Part shown: positions 15,781 through 25,442 of the stretch, piece by piece
Numbering within the stretch: the first letter of the stretch is position 1
How the letters are laid out: each line of letters begins with the position of its first letter
Source: Geothrix sp.
Lineage (GTDB): Bacteria; Acidobacteriota; Holophagae; Holophagales; Holophagaceae
Reading direction: 5' to 3'
DNA length: 36,245 nucleotides
Assembly (NCBI GenBank): GCA_031292655.1
Contig: JARLGO010000415.1
Span: 1-36,245 of the forward strand
Program-made: the position numbers and the translations under genes
The notes under the pieces: generated by a model
Told to the model about the DNA's origin: nothing
The model's database searches: none
Seen by the model: the letters and a program-made list of their open reading frames with translations, nothing else

Positions 15781-17453
15781 GCGGCCCGCGCATCCACATC
15801 CCCCGCGCCACAGGCGCCCGGGCCCGCAAGAAGGCCGAGGAGCTGGAGCAGCTCATCGCCCGCCTGCGGGAGATGGAGGATTTCCCCGCCGATGCCCGCA
15901 CGGCGGAAGGCACCCTGGCCCGGCGCAAGGCGGCCCAGGCGAGTTTCCATTCTTTTTGCAAGACCTACCTCCCCGACCTGATCCAGGGCGACGGCTGTGT
16001 CCTGCATGACGACATTGCCGCTGGCTGCCAGGCCCTGGGCGACGGGAAGGCCGCACCCGTGCGCGATCCCGGCCCCTTCGGCGAGGTGGTGGAACCGGCC
16101 GACCAGGCTCTGGAGGCGGCGGAGATCCACGCCGTGGTCAAGGCCGCCCCCCGTGGCCACGCCAAGAGCACCTGGGGCACCATCGCCTTCAGCGCCTGGT
16201 GCATCCTCACGGGTCGCAAAGGCTACGCCCAGCTGGTGTCGGACACCCAGGACCAGGCCAAGGGCTTCGTGGAGGCCATCCGCACCCTCATCGAGGAGAG
16301 CCCCCGCATCCGCTGTGACTGGGGCCAGGTGCAGGTGGAGGGCCCCGAGGGCCTCATCGACCTGGTGGTGCCCACCGGCCCCGAGGGCGAGCGCCCGGCC
16401 TTCCGGCTGGCGCGGCTCCAGGGCTTCGGCTCGGGGCAGCGCCTGCGCGGCCGCACCTTCCAGGGCCGCCGGCCGGACCTGATCATCCTCGACGACGTGG
16501 AGAACGACGAGGCGGTGGAGAACCCCGACCGCCGCAAGAAGCTCCGCCGGTGGTTCATCAAGGCCGTGCTGCCCGCGCTGGATCCCAGCTGCGGGGCCCT
16601 GGCGGTCTGGGGCACCATCCTACACGAGGACAGCCTGCTCTGGTCGGTCCTGCGCATGTTCGGCGGGGCCATCTGGCGGTGCTGGGACGAGGGTGAGACG
16701 CCCCTATGGCCGGAGCGCTTCCCCGCCGGGCACCTCCGCTGGCTGCGCGCCACCATGGACGCCGAAGATCCCGGCAGCTTCGCCCAGGAGATGGAGAACC
16801 GCGCCCAAGGCGATGACGAAAAGCCCTTCAAGGCCTTCCAGGAGTACGACCAGCTGCCGGAGCGGCTGTCGGTCCTGACCCACATCGACCCCGCCATGGG
16901 CAAGCGCCGGAGCGACTTCACGGCCCTGGTGACCGTAGGCTTCGCGCCGGATGGCCTTTGCTACGTGCTGGACGCCGTGATCAAGCGCCTGGGTCCCACG
17001 GAGACCGGCCGGGCCATCCTCGCCCAGCGGGAGAGCTACCCGGGCGCGGTGCAGTCCGAGGACGTGGCCTACCAGGCGGCCCTGGTGGAGATCGTGGACC
17101 TGCTGTCGGCCAATGAGGGCGTCATGATCCCCGTGCGCCCGGTGAAGCCCATCGGCGGCGACAAGCCCACCCGCATCGCCAGCATGGCTCCCCATGTCGA
17201 GACGGGCCGGATCCTCTTCCCGCGCCTGAGCCCCCTGGCGAAGGGAAATGGCAGCATCGAGCCCTGCTTGATCGGGGGCGCCAGCGGCATCCGCAAGCTC
17301 CAGTCCCAGCTGCTCGCCTTCCCCAAGGGCGCCAACGACGACGGGCCGGATGCGCTCCAGGGCGCCGTGGCCGGCCGGTGGCGGAAGAAGTCCTTCGCCG
17401 GGGCTGGCATCGGCATGAAGCCGGGCCGTGAAGCCTTCGAGGTGCGCCTGTGA
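15777..17453 (+). CDS. Terminase large subunit, Mu gp28-like
   Basis: Walker-like APRGHAKSTWG, ...PDLIILDDVENDE, nuclease region HIDPAMGKRRSDFTALVTVG. Confidence 0.9.
   Translation: MSGPRIHIPRATGARARKKAEELEQLIARLREMEDFPADARTAEGTLARRKAAQASFHSFCKTYLPDLIQGDGCVLHDDIAAGCQALGDGKAAPVRDPGPFGEVVEPADQALEAAEIHAVVKAAPRGHAKSTWGTIAFSAWCILTGRKGYAQLVSDTQDQAKGFVEAIRTLIEESPRIRCDWGQVQVEGPEGLIDLVVPTGPEGERPAFRLARLQGFGSGQRLRGRTFQGRRPDLIILDDVENDEAVENPDRRKKLRRWFIKAVLPALDPSCGALAVWGTILHEDSLLWSVLRMFGGAIWRCWDEGETPLWPERFPAGHLRWLRATMDAEDPGSFAQEMENRAQGDDEKPFKAFQEYDQLPERLSVLTHIDPAMGKRRSDFTALVTVGFAPDGLCYVLDAVIKRLGPTETGRAILAQRESYPGAVQSEDVAYQAALVEIVDLLSANEGVMIPVRPVKPIGGDKPTRIASMAPHVETGRILFPRLSPLAKGNGSIEPCLIGGASGIRKLQSQLLAFPKGANDDGPDALQGAVAGRWRKKSFAGAGIGMKPGREAFEVRL
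15941..15961 (-). promoter_or_regulatory. Internal copy of left-end transposase-site motif within terminase CDS
   Basis: GAGTTTCCATTCTTTTTGCAA is the exact reverse complement of 287-307 (21/21). Confidence 0.8.
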
Positions 17454-19984
17454 GCCGCCGCAACCGCATCCAGCCCCCGTCGGCCAAGCAGGCCCAGCCC
17501 AACCGGGTGGGCGTCCTCAGGGACACGGCCTATCAGATCCCCTGGCTGGGCCTGGGGCGCACCTTCAATCCGAACCTGGACACGGGCACCGAGGGCATCG
17601 GCACCTGGCGCGAGCTGCATGACGCCCTGCGGGACACCAAGGCCGCCGCCTGCCTGGACATGCGCTGCCAGGTGGTGGCGGATCTGCCCTGGAGCCTGGT
17701 GCCCCAGAAGGGCACGTCGCCCCGAGCCATGGACTTGGTCCGCCGCGCCCTGGGCGGCCTGAACGTGGTGCAGATCGTGGAGGAGCTGGCCAAGGCCACC
17801 TACTACGGCCTGATCCCCATGGAGGTCCACTGGGATGTGGTGAAGGGGGACCTGGTCCCCATCGAGCTGGAGAGCTTCGAGCCCATCAACCTGAGCTTCG
17901 ACCAGGACCGCAACCCGGTCGTGGGAGGCCAGGTGGCCGTACCGGGCAAGCTGATCCTCCATCGGCATGGGAGCCACTTCCGCAACCCCTGGGGCCTGGG
18001 CCGGGGCCGCACCATCCCCCGCTGGGTGCGGGTCAAGGTGGCCATCGCCTATAGCACCTATCGGGACTATCCCCGGTATTCCCATGACCGCATGGTCTTC
18101 CGCTACCCCGACGGGACCGTGGACGAGCGGCAGGCGGAGTACATCAAGATCGCCAGCCAGCTCATGGACGCCCCCGGCGTGGTGGTCCCCGACGGGATGA
18201 CCGCCGAGCGGCTGCAGTTGGACAGCAAGTTCGAGACCGGCGTGAAGCTGCTGGACGCGGCCAATGCCGAGATCGCCACGGGCATCCTGGGCAACACCCT
18301 CACCACCGGGGAGGGCCGCCATGGCACCAACGCACTGGGCAACGTCCACCAGGGCCAGTCCGACCGGCAGGAAAGCGCCGATGCCGGGCGCATCCAGGCC
18401 ACCCTCAATCAGACCCTGATCCCCTGGATCGTCATCTTGAACCTGGGTCCGGACGAGGTCCCGCCCCTGTTTGTGTTCGAGAAACAGGTGCAGGCCTCGG
18501 TCAAGGACCGCCTTGAAGCCGTCCTCAGCCTGCGGAAGGCAGGCCTAGAGCCCTCCGTGCTCTGGCTGCGGGAGACCTTTGGCGTCCCGGCCCCCCAGGA
18601 CGATGATGACAAGCTGGAAGACCCGCCGGCCCCGCCCGTGATCCCGGACCTGCCGGTGCCCCAGGACGCGCCCCTGGACCCCGCGAAGGGCGTGGCCAAG
18701 CCGGTCGATCCCGCCCAGCTGGCGGACGCGGGGCTGGATCCCACCGATGCCATGCTGGCCAACTGGTCCACCGGCTATGTCCGTCGCCAGCAGCTGGCAG
18801 CCCAGCAGCTGGGGCAGGCGCTGCGCGAGGCCACCGACTTCGGCTCGGCCTGGACCGGCGCCCTGGCCGTGGCCAAGGACTTCCCCGTCAGTGCGGGCGC
18901 GGCGCTCTTCGCGGCCATGCGGGCCGCTCGGGACCTGGGTGCCTATGAGGTGGGCCAGGAAGTCCAGGCCCTGAAACTGGCGGACGGGGCCTTCGACTAC
19001 AACCAGAATCCCGACCAGGCCCTACGCTGGCTGGAGAACAAAGTCCCCATGACCTTCAACCAGGTGCAGGGGCTGAAGGATGCCGAGCTGCGGGCCCGGG
19101 CCTTCTGGGTGGCCGGCGTGGATCAGCTGAACACCCTGACGGACCTGCAGCGTTCCCTGGGCGACGCCCTGGCCGCGGGCACCCCCTTCGACGATTGGAA
19201 GAGCGCCTGGCTGGATCGCCTGGCCGGTTCGGGGATGACCGAGGACCGGCTTCGGCTGGCCTTCGACACCCAGATCCACGGCGCCTACATGGGCGGCCGC
19301 ATGACGACCCTCCAGTCCAACCCCCTGGTGGCGAACCTCACCTATGTCACCGCCGGGGATGACCGGGTGCGGCCGGAGCACCGGATGCTCGATGGCGTCA
19401 CCCGGCCCAAGGGCGATCCCTTCTGGAGCGACCACACGCCGCCCCTGGGCTTCAACTGCCGCTGCCGCATCCGGGCCTCGGAAGACGCCCGCAAGGTGAC
19501 CCAAAGCCAGGACCCCCGCCTGAACACGCCGCCGGAAAAGGGCTTCGGCCAGGGCGCACCCAGCTTTGCCGACTACCTCAACACCCTCTCGCGGGAGAAT
19601 CTCAGCTGGCAGCCCATGCCGGCGGACTCCTCCGGCTGGACCTGGCTGGACCAGTCCGCCTCCAACAGCACCCTGGCCGAGGGCGCGGCGCCGCCCCGGG
19701 TCGCCCCGGTGGACGGCCTGGTCGCCGATCCCACGGGCCGGGTGGTGGCCGCCTTGAACGCCAACCAGGACGCGCTGGATGCGCTCCAGGCCCCTTCGGA
19801 GATCTGGCTGGCCCCCGTGCAAGGCCCCGAAGGCCAGCTGGGGCTCCAGTTCAACTACCTCCGTCCCCTCCCCAATGACCAGGTCTCCCTGGTGCCCGTG
19901 CAAGGCGGCGTCGTGCCGAGGGCCCAGGGACCCCAGGTCCTTTCCGACCCGGCCCCCTACCGCCGGGGTGTGAGGCTCCTATGA
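17450..19984 (+). CDS. Portal (Mu gp29/DUF935-like) fused to MuF-type minor head protein (gp30-like)
   Basis: N-terminal DUF935-like region; C-terminal TLTDLQRSLGDALAAG...AFDTQIHGAYMGGRM...DDRVRPEHRMLDGVTRP...PLGFNCRCRI typical MuF. Confidence 0.88.
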   Translation: MSRRNRIQPPSAKQAQPNRVGVLRDTAYQIPWLGLGRTFNPNLDTGTEGIGTWRELHDALRDTKAAACLDMRCQVVADLPWSLVPQKGTSPRAMDLVRRALGGLNVVQIVEELAKATYYGLIPMEVHWDVVKGDLVPIELESFEPINLSFDQDRNPVVGGQVAVPGKLILHRHGSHFRNPWGLGRGRTIPRWVRVKVAIAYSTYRDYPRYSHDRMVFRYPDGTVDERQAEYIKIASQLMDAPGVVVPDGMTAERLQLDSKFETGVKLLDAANAEIATGILGNTLTTGEGRHGTNALGNVHQGQSDRQESADAGRIQATLNQTLIPWIVILNLGPDEVPPLFVFEKQVQASVKDRLEAVLSLRKAGLEPSVLWLRETFGVPAPQDDDDKLEDPPAPPVIPDLPVPQDAPLDPAKGVAKPVDPAQLADAGLDPTDAMLANWSTGYVRRQQLAAQQLGQALREATDFGSAWTGALAVAKDFPVSAGAALFAAMRAARDLGAYEVGQEVQALKLADGAFDYNQNPDQALRWLENKVPMTFNQVQGLKDAELRARAFWVAGVDQLNTLTDLQRSLGDALAAGTPFDDWKSAWLDRLAGSGMTEDRLRLAFDTQIHGAYMGGRMTTLQSNPLVANLTYVTAGDDRVRPEHRMLDGVTRPKGDPFWSDHTPPLGFNCRCRIRASEDARKVTQSQDPRLNTPPEKGFGQGAPSFADYLNTLSRENLSWQPMPADSSGWTWLDQSASNSTLAEGAAPPRVAPVDGLVADPTGRVVAALNANQDALDALQAPSEIWLAPVQGPEGQLGLQFNYLRPLPNDQVSLVPVQGGVVPRAQGPQVLSDPAPYRRGVRLL

Positions 19985-21129
19985 ACCCATTTCGCCAGAA
20001 AGGCCCCTTTAAGCCCTCTGAATGGGTCTCCCGCCTGCACGGGTGGGCACAGACCCTTCCCGCGATTTTTAAAGGGGGGTTCAAGCGGTTCCTGGGCCGG
20101 GCTGTGGCTCCCTTCGTCCGGCTGGACGCCCCGGAGGTCCCGGTGGTTACTTCCGGGGTCCACAACGGGCACCCCCTGGGCGAGGCCGAGCTGAAGCAGA
20201 TGGTGGACACCTACAACCCCACCGCTCAGCCGGCCCCCATCAAGCTCACCCATGCCGACAAACAGGGCCCCTCCGCCGGCTGGGTGAAGAGCCTGCGTCT
20301 GGGCGAATTCACGCCACCGGGCCAGACCAAGCCCCGCAAGGCCCTCCTGGCCACCCTGGCGCCCACGGCGCATGGCCGTGAAAAGGTCCGGTCGGGGGAC
20401 TTCCTTATGCGGTCCATCGAGGCCTGGCCGCCCATGCATCCGAGCAACCCCACGCCCGGCAAGTGGAACTTCAAGGCCTTGGCCCTGCTGGGCAATGACT
20501 CCCCGGCCTGCCCAAACCTGGGTCCCCTCCAACTGGCGGACGACGCCAGCGAAGTCGAAGTGCCCGTCCTGGCCCTTGGCCTGGATGGCGAATCCCCCAA
20601 CCCCGGCGGCCCACAGCCGCCCGCCTCACAAGGAGCAGCCATGGAGCTGACCCCCGAACAGAAGGCGGCCCTGGACAAGGCCCCCGCCACCGAAGCCGCC
20701 CTCGCCGAAGCCACCCGGAAGAACACCGAGCTGGAAGCGCAGCTCTCCGCCCTGGCCCTGGCGAATGACACCGCCACGGTGAAATCCTCCCTCGACGCCT
20801 TGGTGAAGGATTCCAAGCTCACCCCGGCCCAGGCTGCGTCCCTGGCGCCCGTCCTCCTGGCCCTCCCCGCCGATGGCGAGGTGCAGCTGGCCGAGGGGAA
20901 GAAGGCCAAGCCCCGCGAGGTGCTCCTGGCCGTGCTCACCGAAGGCCCCGCCCACAAGCTGAAGGACCGCCTGCCGGTCCCCAGCGGTTCCCCGGTCGAA
21001 CTGGCCGCTGGCAAGGGCGGCAAAGCGAAGGCCTTCCAGGCGGCGGTGGAAAAGCACAAGGCTGCCGGCAAGTCCCACGCCGACGCCGTGGCCCAGGCCG
21101 CCAAGGACCTGGACGCGGACGGCCAGTAG
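19981..21129 (+). CDS. Mu gpI-like prohead protease/scaffold
   Basis: Position and sequence type (VRLDAPEVPVVTSGVHNGHPLGEAELKQMVDTYNP...PIKLTHADKQGPSAGWVKSL). Confidence 0.8.
   Translation: MNPFRQKGPFKPSEWVSRLHGWAQTLPAIFKGGFKRFLGRAVAPFVRLDAPEVPVVTSGVHNGHPLGEAELKQMVDTYNPTAQPAPIKLTHADKQGPSAGWVKSLRLGEFTPPGQTKPRKALLATLAPTAHGREKVRSGDFLMRSIEAWPPMHPSNPTPGKWNFKALALLGNDSPACPNLGPLQLADDASEVEVPVLALGLDGESPNPGGPQPPASQGAAMELTPEQKAALDKAPATEAALAEATRKNTELEAQLSALALANDTATVKSSLDALVKDSKLTPAQAASLAPVLLALPADGEVQLAEGKKAKPREVLLAVLTEGPAHKLKDRLPVPSGSPVELAAGKGGKAKAFQAAVEKHKAAGKSHADAVAQAAKDLDADGQ
20641..21129 (+). CDS. Nested in-frame scaffold protein (Mu gpZ-like) from internal start
   Basis: In-frame ATG at 20641 preceded by AAGGAG at 20630-20635, start of coiled-coil scaffold region MELTPEQKAALDKAP. 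Confidence 0.7.
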   Translation: MELTPEQKAALDKAPATEAALAEATRKNTELEAQLSALALANDTATVKSSLDALVKDSKLTPAQAASLAPVLLALPADGEVQLAEGKKAKPREVLLAVLTEGPAHKLKDRLPVPSGSPVELAAGKGGKAKAFQAAVEKHKAAGKSHADAVAQAAKDLDADGQ

Positions 21130-21202
21130 GCCGCCCCCTGCCTTAACGCCCGGCGGCGTTCCGCCGAACCCTCCCCGCAATCCCTCTTCCGGAGACCCAT
21201 CC

Positions 21203-21583
21203 ATGTCCCAGTACGGACTTACCCTCAATGCCCCCATCACCACGAACATCAGCGCGATGCTCGCGGCCTACGAGGATCCTGCCACGGGCGTGGCCTCGGT
21301 GGCCGCCGTGGCCGGCGCCAAGTGCCTCGGCCTCTTCGTGGACGACACCCTGGCTTCCGCCGGGGAAGCCGCCATCCAGGTCGAGCGGGTGGCCCCCGCC
21401 GTGGGTGGCGGGGCCTGGGCTTTCAACGACAGCCTCGCCACGGACAACCAGGGGCGCCTGGTGACCGCCGCGGGCGCCTCTGGCGCCAAGGTCTGGTGCC
21501 TCGGCTTCGCACGCAGCGTGATCACCACCGACGGGGATATCGGTGACGTGTTGATCCACGCCCACGAAATCACCATCCCCTAG
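21203..21583 (+). CDS. Putative head decoration protein
   Basis: Small protein between protease/scaffold and major capsid; DUF2190-like character. Confidence 0.6.
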   Translation: MSQYGLTLNAPITTNISAMLAAYEDPATGVASVAAVAGAKCLGLFVDDTLASAGEAAIQVERVAPAVGGGAWAFNDSLATDNQGRLVTAAGASGAKVWCLGFARSVITTDGDIGDVLIHAHEITIP

Positions 21584-21641
21584 GCCCCGGCCGCTGACGG
21601 CCTCGCCCCTCCCCTTTCCGCATCCCTAAGGAGCCCACGCA

Positions 21642-22595
21642 ATGCTGCATGTCGCTGATGTCATCAACATGCTCCCCGGCACCTCCATCGCCTACAAGGG
21701 CGATGGGGGCATCGTGGACGAGCTGTTCAACACCATCCCGGTCGAACTGGAAGCCGGGACCTACACCCAGTTCGGGCGCGAGTTCGCCTTCCGGCTGGAG
21801 GATCCCTCCATGAGCCGCCTGGGGGAAGCCAAGGAGATCGACTTCTCCGAGGCCCAGGTGCCCTACATGACCCGCCCCGAGGCCCTCAAGGCTGCCATCC
21901 CCTACGACCTGGAGAACCTCACCCCGGTCCAGGTGAACCGCATCCAGCAGTCGGTCCAGGGCCTCACGGACACCCTCAACCGCTGGCGGGAGAAGAAAGG
22001 CGCCGCCCTGATCGCCTCCTTCGCCACCGACGCCGTGGGCACCTCCTGGGCCCAGGATGCGGCGGACCCCATCAAGGACGCCAAGACCCTGGCCCAGAAG
22101 CTGGCGATGCCCGCCAACGTCGCCGTGGTGGGCAAGCGGGTCTACGACCGCCTGATCTACCACCCCAAGGTGGTGGCCCTGCGCGCCAATACGCGGCCCG
22201 GGTCGATCACCCGGCAGGATCTGGCCTCCATCCTGGAGGTGGACCAGGTGCTGGTGCCGACCATGAAGGCCAACACGGCCGTCCGGGGCCGCGCCGAGGT
22301 GCTGGACTACCTCTGGGGCGACCTCTTCTGGATGGGCTACAAGGCCCCCACCCAGGAGATCGGCACCGAGCAGATCACCTTCGGCGCCATGATCCAGGTC
22401 CAGAACTTCACCCTGAAGGGCGCCAACCGGGAGTCCCAGGTCTACGCCTCGTCCGAGAAGGGCACCCTGGTGCGCGTCTGGGAAGACGAGAACCGGGGCT
22501 TCGCCGGCACCGCCATGGTGCAGGTGGGCCGCAAGTACTCCATGGCGCAGGTGGCGACCGATCTGGGCCGCGGCCTCTCCGGGTTGCTGGCCTAG
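21642..22595 (+). CDS. Major capsid protein
   Basis: Position and sequence type (FRLEDPSMSRLGEAKEIDFSEAQVPYMTRPEALKAAIP...). Confidence 0.82.
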   Translation: MLHVADVINMLPGTSIAYKGDGGIVDELFNTIPVELEAGTYTQFGREFAFRLEDPSMSRLGEAKEIDFSEAQVPYMTRPEALKAAIPYDLENLTPVQVNRIQQSVQGLTDTLNRWREKKGAALIASFATDAVGTSWAQDAADPIKDAKTLAQKLAMPANVAVVGKRVYDRLIYHPKVVALRANTRPGSITRQDLASILEVDQVLVPTMKANTAVRGRAEVLDYLWGDLFWMGYKAPTQEIGTEQITFGAMIQVQNFTLKGANRESQVYASSEKGTLVRVWEDENRGFAGTAMVQVGRKYSMAQVATDLGRGLSGLLA

Positions 22596-22597
22596 CC

Positions 22598-22771
22598 ATG
22601 GATGAGCGCGCCCAACTCCTCATGCTTCGCGGTGCCATCGCGGAGCTGCCCCAGAGCCAGCAGGACCAGATCAAGGCCACGGCTGCCCGGATCCGGGAGG
22701 TCCTGGCGCCAGCCCCCGAGCTGGGCATGACCGCCATGGCTCTGGTGGCGCTTGAGGAGAGCACGCGATGA
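22598..22771 (+). CDS. Hypothetical 57-aa protein
   Basis: MDERAQLLMLRGAIAELPQSQQDQIKATAARIREVL...; fills the gap between capsid and gp36-like gene; not in the ORF track. Confidence 0.55.
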   Translation: MDERAQLLMLRGAIAELPQSQQDQIKATAARIREVLAPAPELGMTAMALVALEESTR

Positions 22772-23184
22772 GCTGGTTTGCCCCCGCCGACCTGAGCACC
22801 CGTCTGTCCTCCGTGGAGCTGAATCAGCTTTCCACGGGGGACGGCCGGGCCCCGAGCCCCGATAACGACGTGCTCCAGGCCCTCCTGGACCGCGCCGAAA
22901 CCGAGGTGCGCGGGGTGCTGTCGGGCCGGGGCGTGCTGTCGGACACCGCGCCCACGGGCGTCCTGGCGGACATCACCCTCGACCTGGCGGTGGAAGGTCT
23001 CTTCCTGCGCCAGCCCGGGGCGGCCGCCAAGCTGCCCGATGGTTGGGTGGCCCGCGTCAAACGGGCCAGGGACCTCCTGGACCGCATGGCCTCGGGGGAG
23101 ATCCCCATCCCCACCATCGCCATTTCCCAGCGCCTGTCGATCCTCAACCCGCCCTCCTGGGTGGACAAGGCCTTCTTCCCATGA
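22768..23184 (+). CDS. Mu gp36-like (DUF1320) head-tail connector
   Basis: MSWFAPADLSTRLSSVELNQLS... size and position. Confidence 0.7.
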   Translation: MSWFAPADLSTRLSSVELNQLSTGDGRAPSPDNDVLQALLDRAETEVRGVLSGRGVLSDTAPTGVLADITLDLAVEGLFLRQPGAAAKLPDGWVARVKRARDLLDRMASGEIPIPTIAISQRLSILNPPSWVDKAFFP

Positions 23185-23762
23185 CGCCCTCCAAACTGCT
23201 CCGCAACGTGACGGCCATGCTGGACCGGGCTAACGATCCCGGCCCGGTGCTCGCGGCCATCGGTGACCTCATGGTGGCCAGCGCGGACCGCAACTTCGAG
23301 GCGGAGGGCCGTCCCGCCTGGGCGCCCGTCAAGGCCGCCACGGCCAAGCGCAAGACCAAGGCCGGGCACGAAAAGATCCTCATGTGGTCCGGGGCCCTGG
23401 CGCGGTCGATCACCTTCAAGGTGAACGGCAACGCCGTAGCTGCCGGGACCAACTCCCCCTATGGCCGGATCCACAACGAGGGGGGCGTCATCGACCACCC
23501 TGGCCGCACCGGCACCGTGCGCCTGCGCACGGATGTCCGGGGCAACCTCCTGCGCCAGGGCACCGAGGGCCGGGCCTCGCGCCTGGCGGTCTTCGCCAAG
23601 GGCTCCCACAAGCGGGCCGTGGAACGGGCCTTCACCCATGGCGCCTACCCCATCCCCATGCCCGCCCGGCCCTTCCTGATGTTCCAGCCGGGTGAAACCG
23701 AGACCTACGGCGCCCTGGTCCTCAACTACATCCTCACGGGCCGGATCGGGGGCCAGCCATGA
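23181..23762 (+). CDS. Phage virion morphogenesis protein, Mu gpG-like
   Basis: DLMVASADRNFEAEGRPAWAPVKAATAKRK...LMWSGALARSITFKV...IHNEGG...MPARPFL. Confidence 0.8.
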   Translation: MTPSKLLRNVTAMLDRANDPGPVLAAIGDLMVASADRNFEAEGRPAWAPVKAATAKRKTKAGHEKILMWSGALARSITFKVNGNAVAAGTNSPYGRIHNEGGVIDHPGRTGTVRLRTDVRGNLLRQGTEGRASRLAVFAKGSHKRAVERAFTHGAYPIPMPARPFLMFQPGETETYGALVLNYILTGRIGGQP

Positions 23763-24151
23763 TGAGCATCGACGCCATCGAGCAGGAGGCGGTCACCAAC
23801 CTGATCGCCCTGAACCTGCCCGAGCTGCAGGGCTTCGCCATCGGCAGCCTGGCCGGCCAGGTGGACCTGGAGAACGACCAGCTGCAGGTGGCCACGCCCA
23901 ACCTGCTGATCGCCGTCGTGGGCGCCCATCACGTCGGCACTGCCGCCGAGGCCGACACGCTCCAGATGGCCTTCGTGGCCGTGGTGCCTGGCTCGGATCA
24001 GATGGTGCGCCGCCAGACCGCCATGGACGCCCTGATGGCCGTCCGCCGCTGGATGGACGAATACGACACCCCCTACGCCCCCACCACCACCCGCACGGAG
24101 CGCCTGCACCCCATGACGGTCGCGGCCCTCTTTGCCAACCGGATCGGATGA
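23759..24151 (+). CDS. Mu gp37-like protein
   Basis: Position after gpG; size. Confidence 0.6.
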   Translation: MMSIDAIEQEAVTNLIALNLPELQGFAIGSLAGQVDLENDQLQVATPNLLIAVVGAHHVGTAAEADTLQMAFVAVVPGSDQMVRRQTAMDALMAVRRWMDEYDTPYAPTTTRTERLHPMTVAALFANRIG

Positions 24152-24154
24152 CCC

Positions 24155-24376
24155 ATGCCCAAAGCCACCAGCACCAGGTCCACCCTCGCCTTGAACAGCA
24201 GCAACCACGCCTCGATCCCCAAGGAAGGGCTGGAACTGCTGGCTGGCGTCCCCACCTCCGTCACCGCCGCCCAGGCGGCCTACCTGAAGACCCTCCGGAA
24301 CGTCGTGGTGGAAGAGGACGGCCCGGCGCCCAGGCCCGTCCCCATCGCCCCTTCTGCACCCGGCAATCCCGCCTAG
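24155..24376 (+). CDS. Hypothetical small protein
   Basis: ORF between gp37-like and tail tube genes. Confidence 0.5.
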   Translation: MPKATSTRSTLALNSSNHASIPKEGLELLAGVPTSVTAAQAAYLKTLRNVVVEEDGPAPRPVPIAPSAPGNPA

Positions 24377-24423
24377 TCCCCGGCTGACGCCGCTCACCGC
24401 CTTTCCATCCAAGGAGATCAAGC

Positions 24424-25089
24424 ATGACCGCCACCTTCAACCGCAAAGCCATCCAGGCCGCCGCGGGCTACCTCTACCTGGTGGCCACCCCCGCCAGCGT
24501 GGTGGCCACGACGCCCGCCACCATCGTCAAGGAACTGCTGGAGAACTTCTACGTCGACGGCACCATCTGCGGCGCCCTCAAGGCCGGCATCGTGCCCTGG
24601 AAGGTCCTTGATGCCAACGGCCTCAACGCCACCATCAAGCAGACCCCCGTCAAGGTGAAGACCAACGACGGGCCGGACGAGACCATCGGCTATGAGGATG
24701 TGTCCTTCGACGGCGACACCACGGTGCTGGACGTGGACGTGCAGGTGTTCAAGGACCTGCTCAGCGCCGTCTCGGCCCATGTCCTCGAGACCGTGGCCAG
24801 CGCCACCCAGGCCGGACGTGACACGCTACTGGGCGGCGGCCAGCGCAACGTCACCACCTATCTGGGCCTCTACCGCTACGAGTCCCGCGAATTCCCCGGG
24901 GAGTTCCGCAACGTCCTCATCCCGGCCATCGTCTTCAACCTGGACGGCGCCAGCCCCATGAACAAGGCCAAGGCCCGCGAGCTGAAGGTCAAGTTCACGG
25001 CCCAGGACAGCGGCCTGCTCTACGACCCCATCACCAACAAGCCGGTGATCTGGATCGAGGACTATGTCACCGCTGCGAAGGCGGCCTAG
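24424..25089 (+). CDS. Putative tail tube protein
   Basis: Located directly before the chaperone pair and tape measure gene; RBS AAGGAG. Confidence 0.65.
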   Translation: MTATFNRKAIQAAAGYLYLVATPASVVATTPATIVKELLENFYVDGTICGALKAGIVPWKVLDANGLNATIKQTPVKVKTNDGPDETIGYEDVSFDGDTTVLDVDVQVFKDLLSAVSAHVLETVASATQAGRDTLLGGGQRNVTTYLGLYRYESREFPGEFRNVLIPAIVFNLDGASPMNKAKARELKVKFTAQDSGLLYDPITNKPVIWIEDYVTAAKAA

Positions 25090-25091
25090 CC

Positions 25092-25442
25092 ATGGCGGGT
25101 CGCCAGAAGAAGCTCAATCTGATCCACATGGACCTGGCCCTCCAGATGGCCCCCCGGCTCGCCGAGCCGGGGGTGACCATCGAGATGGTGGCCACCTACT
25201 TGGGCACGGCGGACCAGCTCAACAAGGCCCGCAAGGACCCCTCGGTGATGGAACTCCTCACCGAGCAGGCCGCCGCCCTGGACGCCGAAGAAGCCGCGGG
25301 GTTGCTCGCTGATTTTTTCGTGCAGTTCAAGGCCTGGAGCAAGCTTTCCCTCGGCTCTTCGCAGCTGCCGAAGGCGGAGGAGATGGCGAAAGCCGTGCTG
25401 ACAGGCGCCCCGTCCCTGCCGGACTCCTCGTCGTCCAGCTGA
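25092..25442 (+). CDS. Tail assembly chaperone, zero-frame product
   Basis: 116-aa ORF between tube and tape measure. Confidence 0.7.
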   Translation: MAGRQKKLNLIHMDLALQMAPRLAEPGVTIEMVATYLGTADQLNKARKDPSVMELLTEQAAALDAEEAAGLLADFFVQFKAWSKLSLGSSQLPKAEEMAKAVLTGAPSLPDSSSSS

